Source: WTGU01 sp965242855 (GTDB lineage Bacteria > Pseudomonadota > Alphaproteobacteria > UBA828). From it: DNA of 64,000 nt. Of the stretch, positions 35,174 through 44,700 are shown one piece after another. Each line of letters opens with the position of its first letter. Positions within the stretch are counted from its first letter, which is position 1. The notes beneath the pieces are model-generated. The model saw nothing but the letters and a program-made list of their open reading frames with translations. It was not told the origin of the DNA and did not search any database. The translations under genes were made by a program, and so were the position numbers. The stretch is taken from contig OZ251509.1 in assembly GCA_965242855.1 (NCBI GenBank), forward strand, positions 3,410,001-3,474,000. Reading direction: 5' to 3'.

Positions 35174-36009
35174 TCCTCTCAGGCGCCGCGCGTCTCGCCG
35201 GCGTCATGGGTTGGCCCGTGGCGCACTCCCGCTCGCCCCGTATTCACGGCTACTGGCTGCGAGAGGCGGGGGTGGACGGCGCCTATGTGCCGCTGGCCGT
35301 TCCCCCCGACGCGCTCGGGACGGCGCTGGCCGCCCTGCCGCTTCTCGGCTTGCGCGGCTGCAACCTGACGGCGCCTCACAAGGAAGCCGCGCTCGCCCAT
35401 ATGGGTTCGCTCTCGGAAGCCGCGCGGCGGGTCGGCGCCGTGAATACCGTGACCGTGGGGGAGGACGGCGCGCTTGCCGGCGACAACACCGACGGCCTGG
35501 GTTTCATGCGCCACTTGCGGGAAACCGTGCCCGCATGGCGGGCCGACGAACCGGCCGTCGTGCTGGGCGCGGGCGGCGCGGCGCGCGCCGTGGTCGCGAC
35601 GCTGGCCGCGGAGGGGGTGGCGGAGATCCGCGTGGTCAACCGCACGCCGCACCGCGCCGCTGCGCTCGCCGACGCTTTCGGCGGCGCCGTCCGGCCGCTT
35701 CCGTGGCGCGCCCGCGCCGGCGCTCTCGACGGCTGCGGATTGCTGGTCAACGCGACGACTCTCGGCATGGCCGGCCGCCCGACGCTCGCCGTCGACCTCG
35801 CCCGCTTGCCGCCCGAGGCGGCGGTTTACGACTTGGTGTATGCGCCCCTCGAAACCGGGTTGCTGGCGGCGGCGCGGGCACGGGGCAACCCGGCGGTGGA
35901 CGGCCTCGGGATGCTGATCCACCAGGCGCGTCCGGGCTTCGCCGCGTGGTTCGGTGCCCCGGCGGAGCCGACGTCGGCGCTGCGCGCCTTCGTCGCCGAG
36001 GGGCTTTGA
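35170..36009 (+). CDS. aroE: shikimate 5-dehydrogenase AroE
   Basis: This 279-residue NADPH enzyme reduces 3-dehydroshikimate in the aromatic amino-acid pathway. The substrate site GWPVAHSRSPRIH lies near residue 14. The catalytic Lys is in NLTAPHKEAAL near 63, with Asp in GDNTDGLGF near 98. The nucleotide motif is VLGAGGAARAV near 131. Translation starts at ATG 35170 overlapping the maf stop (ATGA). coaE begins 2 bases after its stop. Confidence 0.95.
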   Translation: MILSGAARLAGVMGWPVAHSRSPRIHGYWLREAGVDGAYVPLAVPPDALGTALAALPLLGLRGCNLTAPHKEAALAHMGSLSEAARRVGAVNTVTVGEDGALAGDNTDGLGFMRHLRETVPAWRADEPAVVLGAGGAARAVVATLAAEGVAEIRVVNRTPHRAAALADAFGGAVRPLPWRARAGALDGCGLLVNATTLGMAGRPTLAVDLARLPPEAAVYDLVYAPLETGLLAAARARGNPAVDGLGMLIHQARPGFAAWFGAPAEPTSALRAFVAEGL

Positions 36010-36011
36010 CG

Positions 36012-36677
36012 ATGGTCGTGCTCGGCCTCACCGGCTCGATCGGCATGGGCAAGACCACCGTGGCCGCCGCCTTCCGGGCGGCCGGCGCGGCGGTCTACGA
36101 CGCCGACGCGGCGGTCCACCGTCTGCTCGGTCCGGGCGGGGCGGGGGTCGCTCCGGTGCTCGCGGCCTTCCCCGGCGTCGCCCGCGACGGCTGCCCGGCT
36201 TCGGGGGTCGACCGCTCCGCGCTCGCCGCGCGCGTCTTCGCCGACGCCGCCGCCCTGGCCCGGCTGGAGTCGCTCCTGCACCCGCTGGTGCGGGCGGGGG
36301 AGCGCGGCTTCCTGCTCGCCTGCCGGGGGCGCGGCCGCCGCCTCGCCGTCCTGGACGTGCCGCTGCTTTTCGAGACCGGGGGCGAGACGCGCTGCGACGC
36401 GACGGTGGTGGTCTCGGCGCCCGGCTTCGTGCAGCGGGCGCGGGTGATGCGCCGGGGCCGGATGACGGGGGCGCGGCTGTCGGCCATCCTCGGTCGGCAG
36501 CTGTCGGACAGGGACAAGCGCCGGCGCGCCGATTTCGTGATCCCGACCGGCCTCGACAGGCGGGCCGCGCGTCTGGCGGCGCGCCGGGTCGCCGCGCGGG
36601 TGCTGGCGCGCCGCGGCCGGCGCTGGCCGCGGTGCTGGCCGGCGTCCCCCGGCCCCACGGGCGGCGGCCATGCGTGA
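36012..36677 (+). CDS. coaE: dephospho-CoA kinase CoaE
   Basis: This 221-residue kinase phosphorylates the ribose of dephospho-CoA in the last step of CoA synthesis. The P-loop LGLTGSIGMGKTTVAAAF lies at residue 4, followed by YDADAAVHRLL and the substrate lid region LDVPLLFETG near 118. The length matches the family, with a C-terminal extension rich in Arg and Pro. ATG 36012 is the only reasonable start. It overlaps dnaQ by 8 bases. Confidence 0.95.
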   Translation: MVVLGLTGSIGMGKTTVAAAFRAAGAAVYDADAAVHRLLGPGGAGVAPVLAAFPGVARDGCPASGVDRSALAARVFADAAALARLESLLHPLVRAGERGFLLACRGRGRRLAVLDVPLLFETGGETRCDATVVVSAPGFVQRARVMRRGRMTGARLSAILGRQLSDRDKRRRADFVIPTGLDRRAARLAARRVAARVLARRGRRWPRCWPASPGPTGGGHA

Positions 36678-37344
36678 GGTCGTCCTCGATACCGAAACCA
36701 CCGGCCTGGAGCCCTCGGGGGGTCACCGGATCGTCGAGGTCGGCGGCGTCGAGCTGGTCAACCACATCCCCTCCGGCCGGACGTTCCAGCGCTATCTCGA
36801 TCCGGAGCGCGACATGCCGGAGGAGGCGGAGCGCATCCACGGGCTGACGCGGGCGTTCCTCTCGGGCCACCGGCGGTTCGCGGAGGAGGCGGACGCGGTC
36901 CTGGATTTCATCGGCGACGCCAAGCTGGTGATCCACAACGCGGCGTTCGATCTCGGCTTCCTCAACGCCGAGCTCGAACGGATCGGGCGCGCGCCGCTCC
37001 CGCCGGACCGCGCGGTGGATACGCTCACCCTCGCGCGGCGCAAGTTCCCCGGCGCCCCGGCGAGCCTGGACGCGCTCTGCAAGCGCTTCGGGATCGACCG
37101 GTCGATGCGCACCAGGCACGGCGCGCTGCTCGACGCCGAGCTCCTGACGGAGGTCTATCTCGAGCTGATCGGCGGCCGGCAGCCGGCTCTGGGCCTCGCC
37201 CGTTCCCTGCCCGCCCTTGCCGCCGGTTCGGCCTCGTCCGCGGCGCGGGCGCGCGAACGCCCCCCGCACCGCCCGACGCCCGAGGAGGCGGCGGCCCACG
37301 CCGCCTTCGTCGCCACCTTGAAGGACCCGATCTGGAGCGCCTGA
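36670..37344 (+). CDS. dnaQ: DNA polymerase III epsilon subunit (proofreading exonuclease)
   Basis: This 224-residue 3'-5' exonuclease edits replication errors. It has Exo I VVLDTETTGLEP at residue 4 (catalytic Asp and Glu), Exo II LVIHNAAFDLGFLNAEL near 96, and Exo III RHGALLDAELLTEVYLEL near 149. The C-terminal 40 residues after a linker would bind the polymerase alpha subunit. The ATG at 36670 overlaps coaE by 8 bases. It converges with secB, 13 bases apart. Confidence 0.94.
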   Translation: MREVVLDTETTGLEPSGGHRIVEVGGVELVNHIPSGRTFQRYLDPERDMPEEAERIHGLTRAFLSGHRRFAEEADAVLDFIGDAKLVIHNAAFDLGFLNAELERIGRAPLPPDRAVDTLTLARRKFPGAPASLDALCKRFGIDRSMRTRHGALLDAELLTEVYLELIGGRQPALGLARSLPALAAGSASSAARARERPPHRPTPEEAAAHAAFVATLKDPIWSA

Positions 37345-37357
37345 CGGCGCGGCGGCG

Positions 37358-37864
37358 TCAGGCGTCTCCGCCGCCGTTCGCTTCGCTCGGCGGCGCCTGG
37401 GTGCGGCGGCCCCGGTAGAGGGCGAGGAAGTCTATCGGCGTCAGCAGCAGCGGCGGGAAGCCACCGTCGCGGGTGACGTCGGCCACGACGCGGCGGGCGA
37501 AGGGGAAGATCAGGCGCGGGCACTCGACCAGGAGCGCCGGCTCCAGCGCCTCCTTCGGCACGTCGACGAAGGTGAACACGCCGTCATAGGTCAGTTCCAG
37601 AAGGAAGACCGGCGCCTTGTCCCGCCGCGCGTCGGCGGTGATCTTGAGGGAGACTTCATAGCTTCCGTCGGCCAGCGGCCGCGCCTCGACCTGCACATCG
37701 ACGCCGATGTCGGGCGCCCCCTCGGCTTGCGCCGGACGCCCGGGGGCGGCCGGGTTCTCGAACGACAGGTCCTTGACGTATTGCGACCGTATGCCGATCT
37801 GCGGCCGCGCCTTTCGCCCGGCCGCCGCGCCTTCGGCTTCCGCCGTCGATGGGGTGTCCGTCAT
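37358..37864 (-). CDS. secB: protein-export chaperone SecB
   Basis: This 168-residue cytoplasmic chaperone keeps secretory proteins unfolded and delivers them to SecA. Typical blocks are IRSQYVKDLSFENPAAP near residue 25, VSLKITADARRD and the late VECPRLIFPFARRVVADVTR, followed by GGFPPLLLTPIDFLALY. The ATG at 37864 overlaps the fxsA stop by 4 bases. The family length (about 155-170) fits. Its position next to fxsA and dnaQ is conserved in alphaproteobacteria. Confidence 0.95.
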   Translation of the reverse strand: MTDTPSTAEAEGAAAGRKARPQIGIRSQYVKDLSFENPAAPGRPAQAEGAPDIGVDVQVEARPLADGSYEVSLKITADARRDKAPVFLLELTYDGVFTFVDVPKEALEPALLVECPRLIFPFARRVVADVTRDGGFPPLLLTPIDFLALYRGRRTQAPPSEANGGGDA

Positions 37865-38352
37865 CGCCCGTCTCCTTGCGGCGCGGCGCCGAGATCGTGC
37901 CGGGCGGCCGCCGCCCGCGCCTCGTCGCCCTCGTCCAGCACGCTGTATTCGCCGTCGATGACCGTCGTCCCGCCGCCGCCCCGCGCCGGCCCGCGCCGTG
38001 CGCCCGCGGCGACCCGGGCGAGGACGGTGCGGAGAAGCGCGCGGCGGAGCGGCGGGAACAGCAGCGCGATTCCCAGGGCGTCGGTGAAGAAGCCGGGCAG
38101 GAGCAGCAGGACCGCGGAAAGCGCCAGCCCCGCGTATTCCGCCAGTTCGGCCGCCGGCGACTGGTGCGCCGCGAGTTGCCGCCGCGCCAGCGCCAGCGTC
38201 CGAAGGCCCTGCCGGCGGAGGAGCGCGCCGCCGGCGAAGGCCGTGCCCAGGATCGCGCCGATCGTGGGCCATGTCCCGACGATGCCGCCGACCTCGATGA
38301 AAACGACGATCTCGCCGGCGGGGACCGCCAGCAGGAGGAGGAAAGGAACCAT
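37861..38352 (-). CDS. fxsA: FxsA family membrane protein
   Basis: This 163-residue inner-membrane protein has three or four hydrophobic helices. The family core is EIVVFIEVGGIVGTWPTI near residue 14 and the region LLLPGFFTDALGIALLFPPL near 84, with GALLRRQG between them. In E. coli the homologue affects exclusion of phage T7 by the F plasmid; its physiological role here is unknown. The C-terminus is Gly- and Arg-rich. It is translationally coupled to secB and lies divergent from the Tim44-domain gene. Confidence 0.9.
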   Translation of the reverse strand: MVPFLLLLAVPAGEIVVFIEVGGIVGTWPTIGAILGTAFAGGALLRRQGLRTLALARRQLAAHQSPAAELAEYAGLALSAVLLLLPGFFTDALGIALLFPPLRRALLRTVLARVAAGARRGPARGGGGTTVIDGEYSVLDEGDEARAAAARHDLGAAPQGDGR

Positions 38353-38576
38353 GATCGCTCCGTGCCGCCCCGGTTCAGGCGCATGCGAGACTCGGGTCGC
38401 CCGTCCCGTCCGGTGTCTCGCGTGCGTCGAACGGGGACACGCGCTTGCGTTTGTGCGGTGCTCTCTCTATCCTGCCTTCCGCATTGCGTCGGCCCCGCGC
38501 CGGCTCCCACGGGCCGCGCGCGGGGCGCGGCACCCATTGTGCGCCGGAAGCTCGGTCGCCCACAAGGTCCGGGACC

Positions 38577-39329
38577 ATGTCCGACGGTTTCCAGTTCTAC
38601 GACATCATATTCTTCGCTCTGATCGCGATCTTCATCATCCTGCGTCTGCGTGGCGTCCTCGGGCGCCGCACCGGCCACCAGCGTCAGCGCCATCCGGATC
38701 GTTTCGCCGAGGCCGAGAAGGCGCGTGAGGAGAACCAGAGCGAGGTTGTGCATCTGCCGGAGCGGCGCTGGCCGGAGAGGGAGCCGGCCGAGGGCGGCGC
38801 GGCGAGTCCGGCCGCGGCGGGCGGGCCGCGCCCGGCGGATCCCTCCCCGGCGCCGGAGGAGGACGAGGCCGCAGTCAGGCTGCGCACCGCTCTCGAGCAA
38901 ATCGGGGGGGCGGACCGCGATTTCGCGCCGCGCCGCTTCCTCGAAGGCGCCCAGGCGGCGTTCGAGATGGTGGTCGAGGCCTTCGCCAAGGGTGAGACGC
39001 CGGTCCTGAGGCCCTTGCTCGGAGACGACGTCTACGACGAGTTCGCCGCCGCGATCCGCGACCGGATGGAGGCGGGCCACACGCGCGAGACGACGATCGT
39101 GGCCCTCGACAAGGTGGAGATTCTTGGTGCCGAACTGCGCGGCAGCGCCGCCCGGGTGACGGTGAAATTCGTGAGCCAGCAGGTCAACGTGACCCGCGAC
39201 AAGGAAGGCGGCACCGTCGACGGGGACCCGAGCCTGATCGAGCGGATCACCGATATCTGGACCTTCGCGCGCAACACCCGCTCCAGCGACCCCAACTGGG
39301 CGCTGGTCGAGACGAGCGTCCCCAACTGA
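38577..39329 (+). CDS. Tim44-domain protein (TimA-like)
   Basis: This 250-residue protein has a short N-terminal membrane anchor (FYDIIFFALIAIFIILRLRG) and a C-terminal Tim44-like domain starting near residue 105. Recognisable parts are FLEGAQAAFEMVVEAFAKG and VKFVSQQVNVTRD. The middle is a disordered Pro/Ala-rich linker. Alphaproteobacterial homologues are considered relatives of mitochondrial Tim44 and are thought to aid membrane-protein handling. ATG 38577 is the first start behind the promoter region shared with fxsA. Confidence 0.9.
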   Translation: MSDGFQFYDIIFFALIAIFIILRLRGVLGRRTGHQRQRHPDRFAEAEKAREENQSEVVHLPERRWPEREPAEGGAASPAAAGGPRPADPSPAPEEDEAAVRLRTALEQIGGADRDFAPRRFLEGAQAAFEMVVEAFAKGETPVLRPLLGDDVYDEFAAAIRDRMEAGHTRETTIVALDKVEILGAELRGSAARVTVKFVSQQVNVTRDKEGGTVDGDPSLIERITDIWTFARNTRSSDPNWALVETSVPN

Positions 39330-39347
39330 CGGCCTTCTCCATTCGCC

Positions 39348-39551
39348 ATGTCCAAGCTGAGGGAGGCGAGTGCCAGGCTGGAACGGGCCGTGGACCGGCT
39401 CGACGAGGCTCTCGAGGCGAAGGGGCGGCGGTTCGATGCGGCACTCGCGAAAGCCCGCGAGGATTGCTCGGCGGTGCGGGCGGTCAACGAGTCGGTCGCC
39501 GGGCGCCTGGACGAGGCGATCGGCAGGCTGCGCGCGATTCTGGAGCCTTAG
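39348..39551 (+). CDS. small coiled-coil protein upstream of zapA (DUF4164-like)
   Basis: This 67-residue, almost entirely helical protein (starting MSKLREASARLERAVDRLDE) is predicted to form one coiled coil with heptad leucines. A small coiled-coil gene of this kind commonly precedes zapA in alphaproteobacteria (DUF4164 family). It starts at ATG 39348 and ends 3 bases before zapA, so it is likely co-translated. Role in division is suggested only by the context. Confidence 0.75.
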   Translation: MSKLREASARLERAVDRLDEALEAKGRRFDAALAKAREDCSAVRAVNESVAGRLDEAIGRLRAILEP

Positions 39552-39554
39552 GCG

Positions 39555-39830
39555 GTGGGCGAGGTGGCGGTCACCGTCGGCGGGCGGCGCTACCCGATCA
39601 CCTGCGACGACGGCCAGGAGGAACACGTCGCCACGCTCGCGGCCTATGTCGATCGGAAGGCGCGCGCGCTCGCGGCCGCCGTGGGCGAGGTCGGCGAGGC
39701 GCGTCTTCTGGTCATGACCAGCCTCGTCGTCGCCGACGAGATGGCCGAGCTCGAAGGCGAGTTCGCGCCGCTGGTCGAGGCGCTCGCCGCACGGATCGAG
39801 AGCGTTGCCGGGCGCCTGGAGAACGACTAG
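39555..39830 (+). CDS. zapA: cell division protein ZapA
   Basis: This 91-residue protein bundles FtsZ filaments at the division site. The globular head is visible as VAVTVGGRRYPITCDDGQEE, then a long helix with AAYVDRKARAL and LVMTSLVVADEMAELE. The GTG start at 39555 follows the coiled-coil gene closely. It is succeeded by the 5-formyltetrahydrofolate cyclo-ligase gene, the usual arrangement around 6S RNA. Confidence 0.88.
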   Translation: MGEVAVTVGGRRYPITCDDGQEEHVATLAAYVDRKARALAAAVGEVGEARLLVMTSLVVADEMAELEGEFAPLVEALAARIESVAGRLEND

Positions 39831-39899
39831 AGTGCGCGGCGGACGGCTGCTGCCGGCTTCGTCGCGCCGACTGTTTCCCGCGGCCAATATATGCTTCAC

Positions 39900-40015
39900 G
39901 GGAGCTGTTCCTGCCGGGGCCGCGGTCCCGGCACCACGGCGCCCCCCTGGTCACATCGGCCCGGAGGAAGCTCTGGGCGCGACGGTCCAGGCGGGGCCGT
40001 CCTCTCTCGCCGGGG
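39900..40015 (+). ncRNA. ssrS: candidate 6S RNA (ssrS)
   Basis: In many proteobacteria the regulatory 6S RNA lies between zapA and the 5-formyltetrahydrofolate cyclo-ligase gene. Here a 192-base spacer holds an isolated AT-rich -10-like box (AATATATG near 39887) followed by a GC-rich stretch able to fold, with elements GGAGCTGTTCC at its start and GGAGGAAGCTCTG in its second half. I cannot verify the fold; boundaries are approximate. Confidence 0.38.
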
Positions 40016-40022
40016 ACGGGCC

Positions 40023-40622
40023 GTGTCTCATAGCGCCGACGTCGGGGACCGCAAGCGTGCGCTGCGCGAATACGCGCTGGCCCGGCGGCGTTCGGCGCGC
40101 CGCGCCGCCGGCCCCGGCGCCGGCGTCCGGGCCGCCAACCACTATCTGGCCGCCGTCTCCACGCCCCCCGGCGCGGTCGTTTCCGGCTACTGCCCGATCC
40201 GCGACGAGATCGACGCCATGCCGCTGCTTGCGCGGCTGGCGGGCGCCGGCTTCGTCTGCTGCCTGCCCGCCGTAACGGGCAGGGGCCTGCCGCTCGCGTT
40301 CCGCTCCTGGACGCCCGGCGCCGCCCTGTCGGCGGGGCCCTTCCGCGTGCCGGAGCCGCCGGCGAGCGCGTCTCCCGTTCAGCCGACTCACCTCCTCGTG
40401 CCCCTCGTCGCCTACGACCGGGACGGCTACCGCCTGGGCTACGGCGGCGGCTATTACGACCGCGCGCTTCGCGCGCTGCGGCGCGCCCGCCCGGTGGTCG
40501 CCGTCGGCATGGCCTATACCGGGCAGCTGGTGTCGGGCCTGCCGCGGGCCGCGCATGACGAGCCTCTGGACTGGATCGTGACCGAGCGCGGTGCCATGCC
40601 GGTCCCCCGCGACGGCGCCTGA
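40023..40622 (+). CDS. 5-formyltetrahydrofolate cyclo-ligase
   Basis: This 199-residue ATP enzyme converts 5-formyl- to 5,10-methenyltetrahydrofolate. Typical motifs are the basic N-terminal LREYALARRRSARR, SGYCPIRDEID near residue 58, and the C-terminal phosphate loop DRDGYRLGYGGGYYDRALRA near 133. The GTG at 40023 is the first plausible start after the putative 6S RNA region. The 3' neighbour is the YmdB-like gene 21 bases on. Confidence 0.92.
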   Translation: MSHSADVGDRKRALREYALARRRSARRAAGPGAGVRAANHYLAAVSTPPGAVVSGYCPIRDEIDAMPLLARLAGAGFVCCLPAVTGRGLPLAFRSWTPGAALSAGPFRVPEPPASASPVQPTHLLVPLVAYDRDGYRLGYGGGYYDRALRALRRARPVVAVGMAYTGQLVSGLPRAAHDEPLDWIVTERGAMPVPRDGA

Positions 40623-40643
40623 GAGGGGGAGGGCGTCGCCCCG

Positions 40644-41456
40644 ATGCGCATCCTTTTCTGCGGCGACGTCGTCGGCCGCGCCGGGCGGGACGTTCTCGCC
40701 GAGCGCCTGCCCGGCCTGCGCGAGGAGCTGAAGCTCGATGTCGTCATCGTCAACGGCGAGAACGCCGCCGGCGGCTTCGGCATCACGGCGGAGATCTGCC
40801 GCGCCCTCTACCAGGTGGGCGCGGACGTGATCACCCTCGGGAACCACGCCTGGGACCAACGCGGGACCGAACGCCATATCGAGGGCGACCGCAAGCTGAT
40901 CCGCGCCCGCAACTATCCGAAGGGCACGCCGGGAAGCGGCGGCGCGCTGGTGCGAACCCGCGACGGCCGAACGGTCTTCGTCTTCCAGGTGCTCACCCAG
41001 CTCTTCATGGACCCGATCGGCGAACCCTTCGCCTGCGTCGAGGAGGCGCTGCGGGAGTACCGCCTCGGCCATTCGGTCGACGCCATCGTCCTCGACGTCC
41101 ACGGCGAGGCGACGAGCGAGAAGCAGGCGCTCGCCTACCACGCCGACGGCAAGGTCTCGCTGGTGGTCGGCACGCACACCCACGTGCCCACCGCCGACCA
41201 CCGCATCCTGCCGGGCGGCACGGCCTATCTCTCGGACGTCGGCATGTGCGGGAGTTACGAGTCGATCATCGGCCTCGCCGTCGAGGCGCCGCTCGCCCGC
41301 TTCGTGCGCAAGCGCCCGGGCAGGCGCGCCGAACCGGCGCAGGGCGCCGCCACCCTCTGCGCCGTCCTGGTCGAAACCGACGACGAGACTGGCCGCGCGC
41401 GCAGCATTGACCCGCTCCGCCTGGGCGGCGTCCTCCAGGAGGCGCGGCCCGTCTGA
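40644..41456 (+). CDS. TIGR00282-family metallophosphoesterase (YmdB-like)
   Basis: This 270-residue cytoplasmic metallophosphodiesterase is of the YmdB family, which cleaves 2',3'-cyclic nucleotides in Bacillus and affects colony behaviour. Metal ligands are visible: CGDVVGRAGRD near residue 6, NGENAAGG near 38, TLGNHAWDQ near 64, DVHGEATSEK near 150, and GTHTHVPTADHRILPGG near 175. The ATG at 40644 is supported by GGGGGAGGG. It ends 255 bases before the autotransporter stop, with nothing recognisable between. Confidence 0.92.
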   Translation: MRILFCGDVVGRAGRDVLAERLPGLREELKLDVVIVNGENAAGGFGITAEICRALYQVGADVITLGNHAWDQRGTERHIEGDRKLIRARNYPKGTPGSGGALVRTRDGRTVFVFQVLTQLFMDPIGEPFACVEEALREYRLGHSVDAIVLDVHGEATSEKQALAYHADGKVSLVVGTHTHVPTADHRILPGGTAYLSDVGMCGSYESIIGLAVEAPLARFVRKRPGRRAEPAQGAATLCAVLVETDDETGRARSIDPLRLGGVLQEARPV

Positions 41457-41711
41457 AGCACGCTTTCGGCCCGGCCCGGTCCACAAGGGAACCCCGCCGC
41501 CGAACGCGCGCCCGCGGCGCCCGCACGGCCCGCACCGACCTGCTTGGCCCGGTTGCGTCCGCTTTCCAAGCCGGCTGCGCGGGGTCTCGGCATCGATATG
41601 GACGGGCCTCGGTGGTGGCCTTCGCGGCACGCCGTTTCACCGCGGGCACGATGCAAAGAGCGCGCGGGCCATCGAGTCCGCGCGCCTGTGCCTTGGCTTT
41701 GTGGCTTGTGC

Positions 41712-44700
41712 TTAGAACTGCACCTGCAACTCCAGCCCTCCGCTGTATTCGCTCATGCCACCTCCGCTCGTCCGGTAGCCCGCCGTCGCCCGCACCTGGG
41801 TGTTCTCGTCCACCCTGAACGCCCCTCCGAGGCCCAGACGCACCGCCGTCGGACGAGCCTCCGTCTTCAGAACCTCCTCGCCGACCTTCACCGCCGTCTC
41901 GTCTGAAAACTCCCGTTCCACGTCCAGCGAGCCGAACACCGCGCCATCTCCCGAACCCATCTCCGTCTTCAGCATCACCCCCAACCGGCCCTTCACGCTG
42001 TCCACGTCCTCCACCGACGTCATCGATACCCGCGCCCGAGAGCCGCCGGCCCTCTCCATGTCCGTGAATTCAGACAGATCGACCTTCGACCAGACCAAGC
42101 CTGCGCGCGGCGTCACGAACATCCCTCCCACGGGCATCCGCCTGCCCACGTCCACGGCCAGCGCATACCCCGCGCCCGAGACATCCTCCTTCGTCATCCT
42201 GCCGTGCGTGTACGACTCGACGTCGACGTCGTACAGCGTCATCGCCGCCTGCGCGTCCACGTAGAAGCCCCCGGCCAGCCAGGTAGCGGAGAGGCCGCCC
42301 CCCATGCCGTTCAGCTTGACCGAGCCCACGCCGGCCATCTCCGCCTTGCCCTTGAGCGCGTGCATCGACGCGCCCACCCGGGCGCTCTCGCCCGCGATGA
42401 AATCGACGCCCGCATGCACCATGCTCCGGCGGTGGTCGTAGGCGAGCGTCCCGGTCGTCGCCTTCCTCGCCTGCCACTTGCCCCGCGCCGCCTCCACGCG
42501 CGCCCAGCCGCCGTTGCCGTCCCGCGCCGCCGACGTCCGCTCCGCGTAGGAAGGCGGAGCGTTCATCGCCAGCAGCATCGAGGGCAGCGCCTCGTACAAG
42601 CGGCAGCGACGATCCCCCGCACCCGCGCAGGAGAACGCCATCCCGCCGCCCCCGCGCCCGGGCTCGCCGTCCTCCGGGACGTCGAGCTCGAACCTGCTGG
42701 TGTCCGCCGTGCCGTCGGGGTTGCGCCTTACCTCGTCTGTGTAACCGGTAGGCCTGCCGTTCCGGTCCTCGCGGTAAGTCTCGGCGCCCACTCCATCAAA
42801 GGAGCCCTTCACCCGCTCATGCGCCGCATCGACGTCGGCCTTGTTCTGGCTGGCGATGACCCAGATTATGTCCACCTCGGGCCCGTCGGGGCCGCCGCCC
42901 TGGATGGCGTTGTCGGCGCCGTTGGGATCCACATTCGCGTTCAGGCCGATGACGACGTTGCCGCCGCCGGTCAGATGCACCGCCGCGGCGCCGCCCACAC
43001 CGCCCCTCACCTCGCCGTCGATGTATATGAGCGCCGGACCCGGATCGTTCACCAGAATGGCCACGCCCGAAGCGCCGGCAAGCACCCTGCCGCCCTTCTC
43101 GACGATGACCGCGCCACCGCCCGAGAGGTGGACCGCCGCGTCCGTCCCCCCGGTCACCGTACCCTCAACTTTGACGCGCTGGTCGAGCAGGGGAACCGCA
43201 TCCGCGCCCTCGCCGCGCGTCACCGCCACGACTTCATCGGGATCATCGCCTTCGGCGAAGCCGGGCGTGTACTTCTTTTCCAACCTCAGGCCCGGCCCCG
43301 CGTTGGCGACGTAGACGCCCGCCTTGGCGCCGGTCACGCTCGCGCCCGCGGCCACGGTGACGTTGATGCCGCCGTTCATGGCGTGGGGCGTCGCGTAGTA
43401 GGCGCGGATGCCGTCGCCGCGCGAATCGATGGAGCCGGCCGTCATGTTCACGCGGACGTCGCCCAGGTTGTAGCGCTCCAGCAGCGCCCGCACCGCGGTC
43501 TTGTAGGCGTCGGAGAAGCCCGCGTCCGGGTCGTCGAGCGCGGCGTCGAGGCCGTCGTTCGTCGCCACCGCCCGCAGCACCGCCTTCTCCTTGTCCGAGA
43601 GGCTCTGCGCCAGCACGTTGCGCAGCAGGGCTCTCGTGACCGCGTCGTCCGTCCGGAGGTACGCCACGACGTCCGCGTCCATCACGTCGTCCGGGCTGGT
43701 CGCGCCCGTCTTGATGGCCTCCAGGACCGCCGCCGCGACCGCGACTTCCTCGTTTCCGAGCGCCGCCTTGAACTGCGCGACGTAGGCGTTGTCGTCGGCG
43801 GTGGCGCCCGTCGGCACGGCCGCCGTCTGCGCCGCGGCGTCCGCGATCTCGCCTGGATCGTCGCCCTTGGCCACCTCCGCCGCCACGTCGCGCCAGGACA
43901 GGGCATGCGCCTCGATGCCCGCCGGCGCGTCCCAGCGGATGGTCTTCTCGACCGCCTTCCCGGCCGACGCCTCCCGGTCGAAGGCGAGCGCCTCCCCGGC
44001 GCTCTCCGCCGTGAAGCGGCCCTCGTCGGAGGACCCCTCCGCGTGCGAGAATGTCCCCGTCCAGGTGACGTCGATCAGCGGCTGGGCCACCGCCGCGCGC
44101 GTCTCGCCCGGCGCGCTGGCGCGCGGGACCGCGGCGTAGACGCCCGTGCGGCGATCCGAGATCGTCTCCCCCTGGTCGATGTCGCAGCGTCCGTCCGCCG
44201 CCTCCGGGCAGGAGGAGGACGGCGGCGCCGGCCGCGAGGGAAACTTGCTGGTGTCCAGCAGGCCGTTGCCGGTGATCCGCAGCTCCTGGGAGTAACCGGT
44301 GGGTACGCCGTCCCGGTCCTCGCGGAGACGGGCGCTGTCGACGCCCGCAAGGGAGCCGTCCACCTGGGTGATCAGGTCCTCCCGGTACGGGACCAGGCGC
44401 TCGGAGGCCAGGGTCAGGGCCACCATGGTCTCGTCGGTGGCGCCGCCCCGGATGGCGTTGTCGGCGCCGTCGGCCTGCACGCGCCCGTTCGGACCCACCG
44501 TGACGCTGCCGCCGCCGCTCAGATGCACCGCCGCAGCGCCGCCCGCGCCGCCCCTCACCTCGCCGTCGACGTACACGAGCGCCGGGCCGTCCGCCAGAAC
44601 GCCCACGCCCGAGGAACCGGCATGAGCGCTGCCCCCCTCCATGACGATGACCGCGCCGCCGCCCGAGAGGCGAACCGCCGCGTCCGTCCCCCCGGTCACC

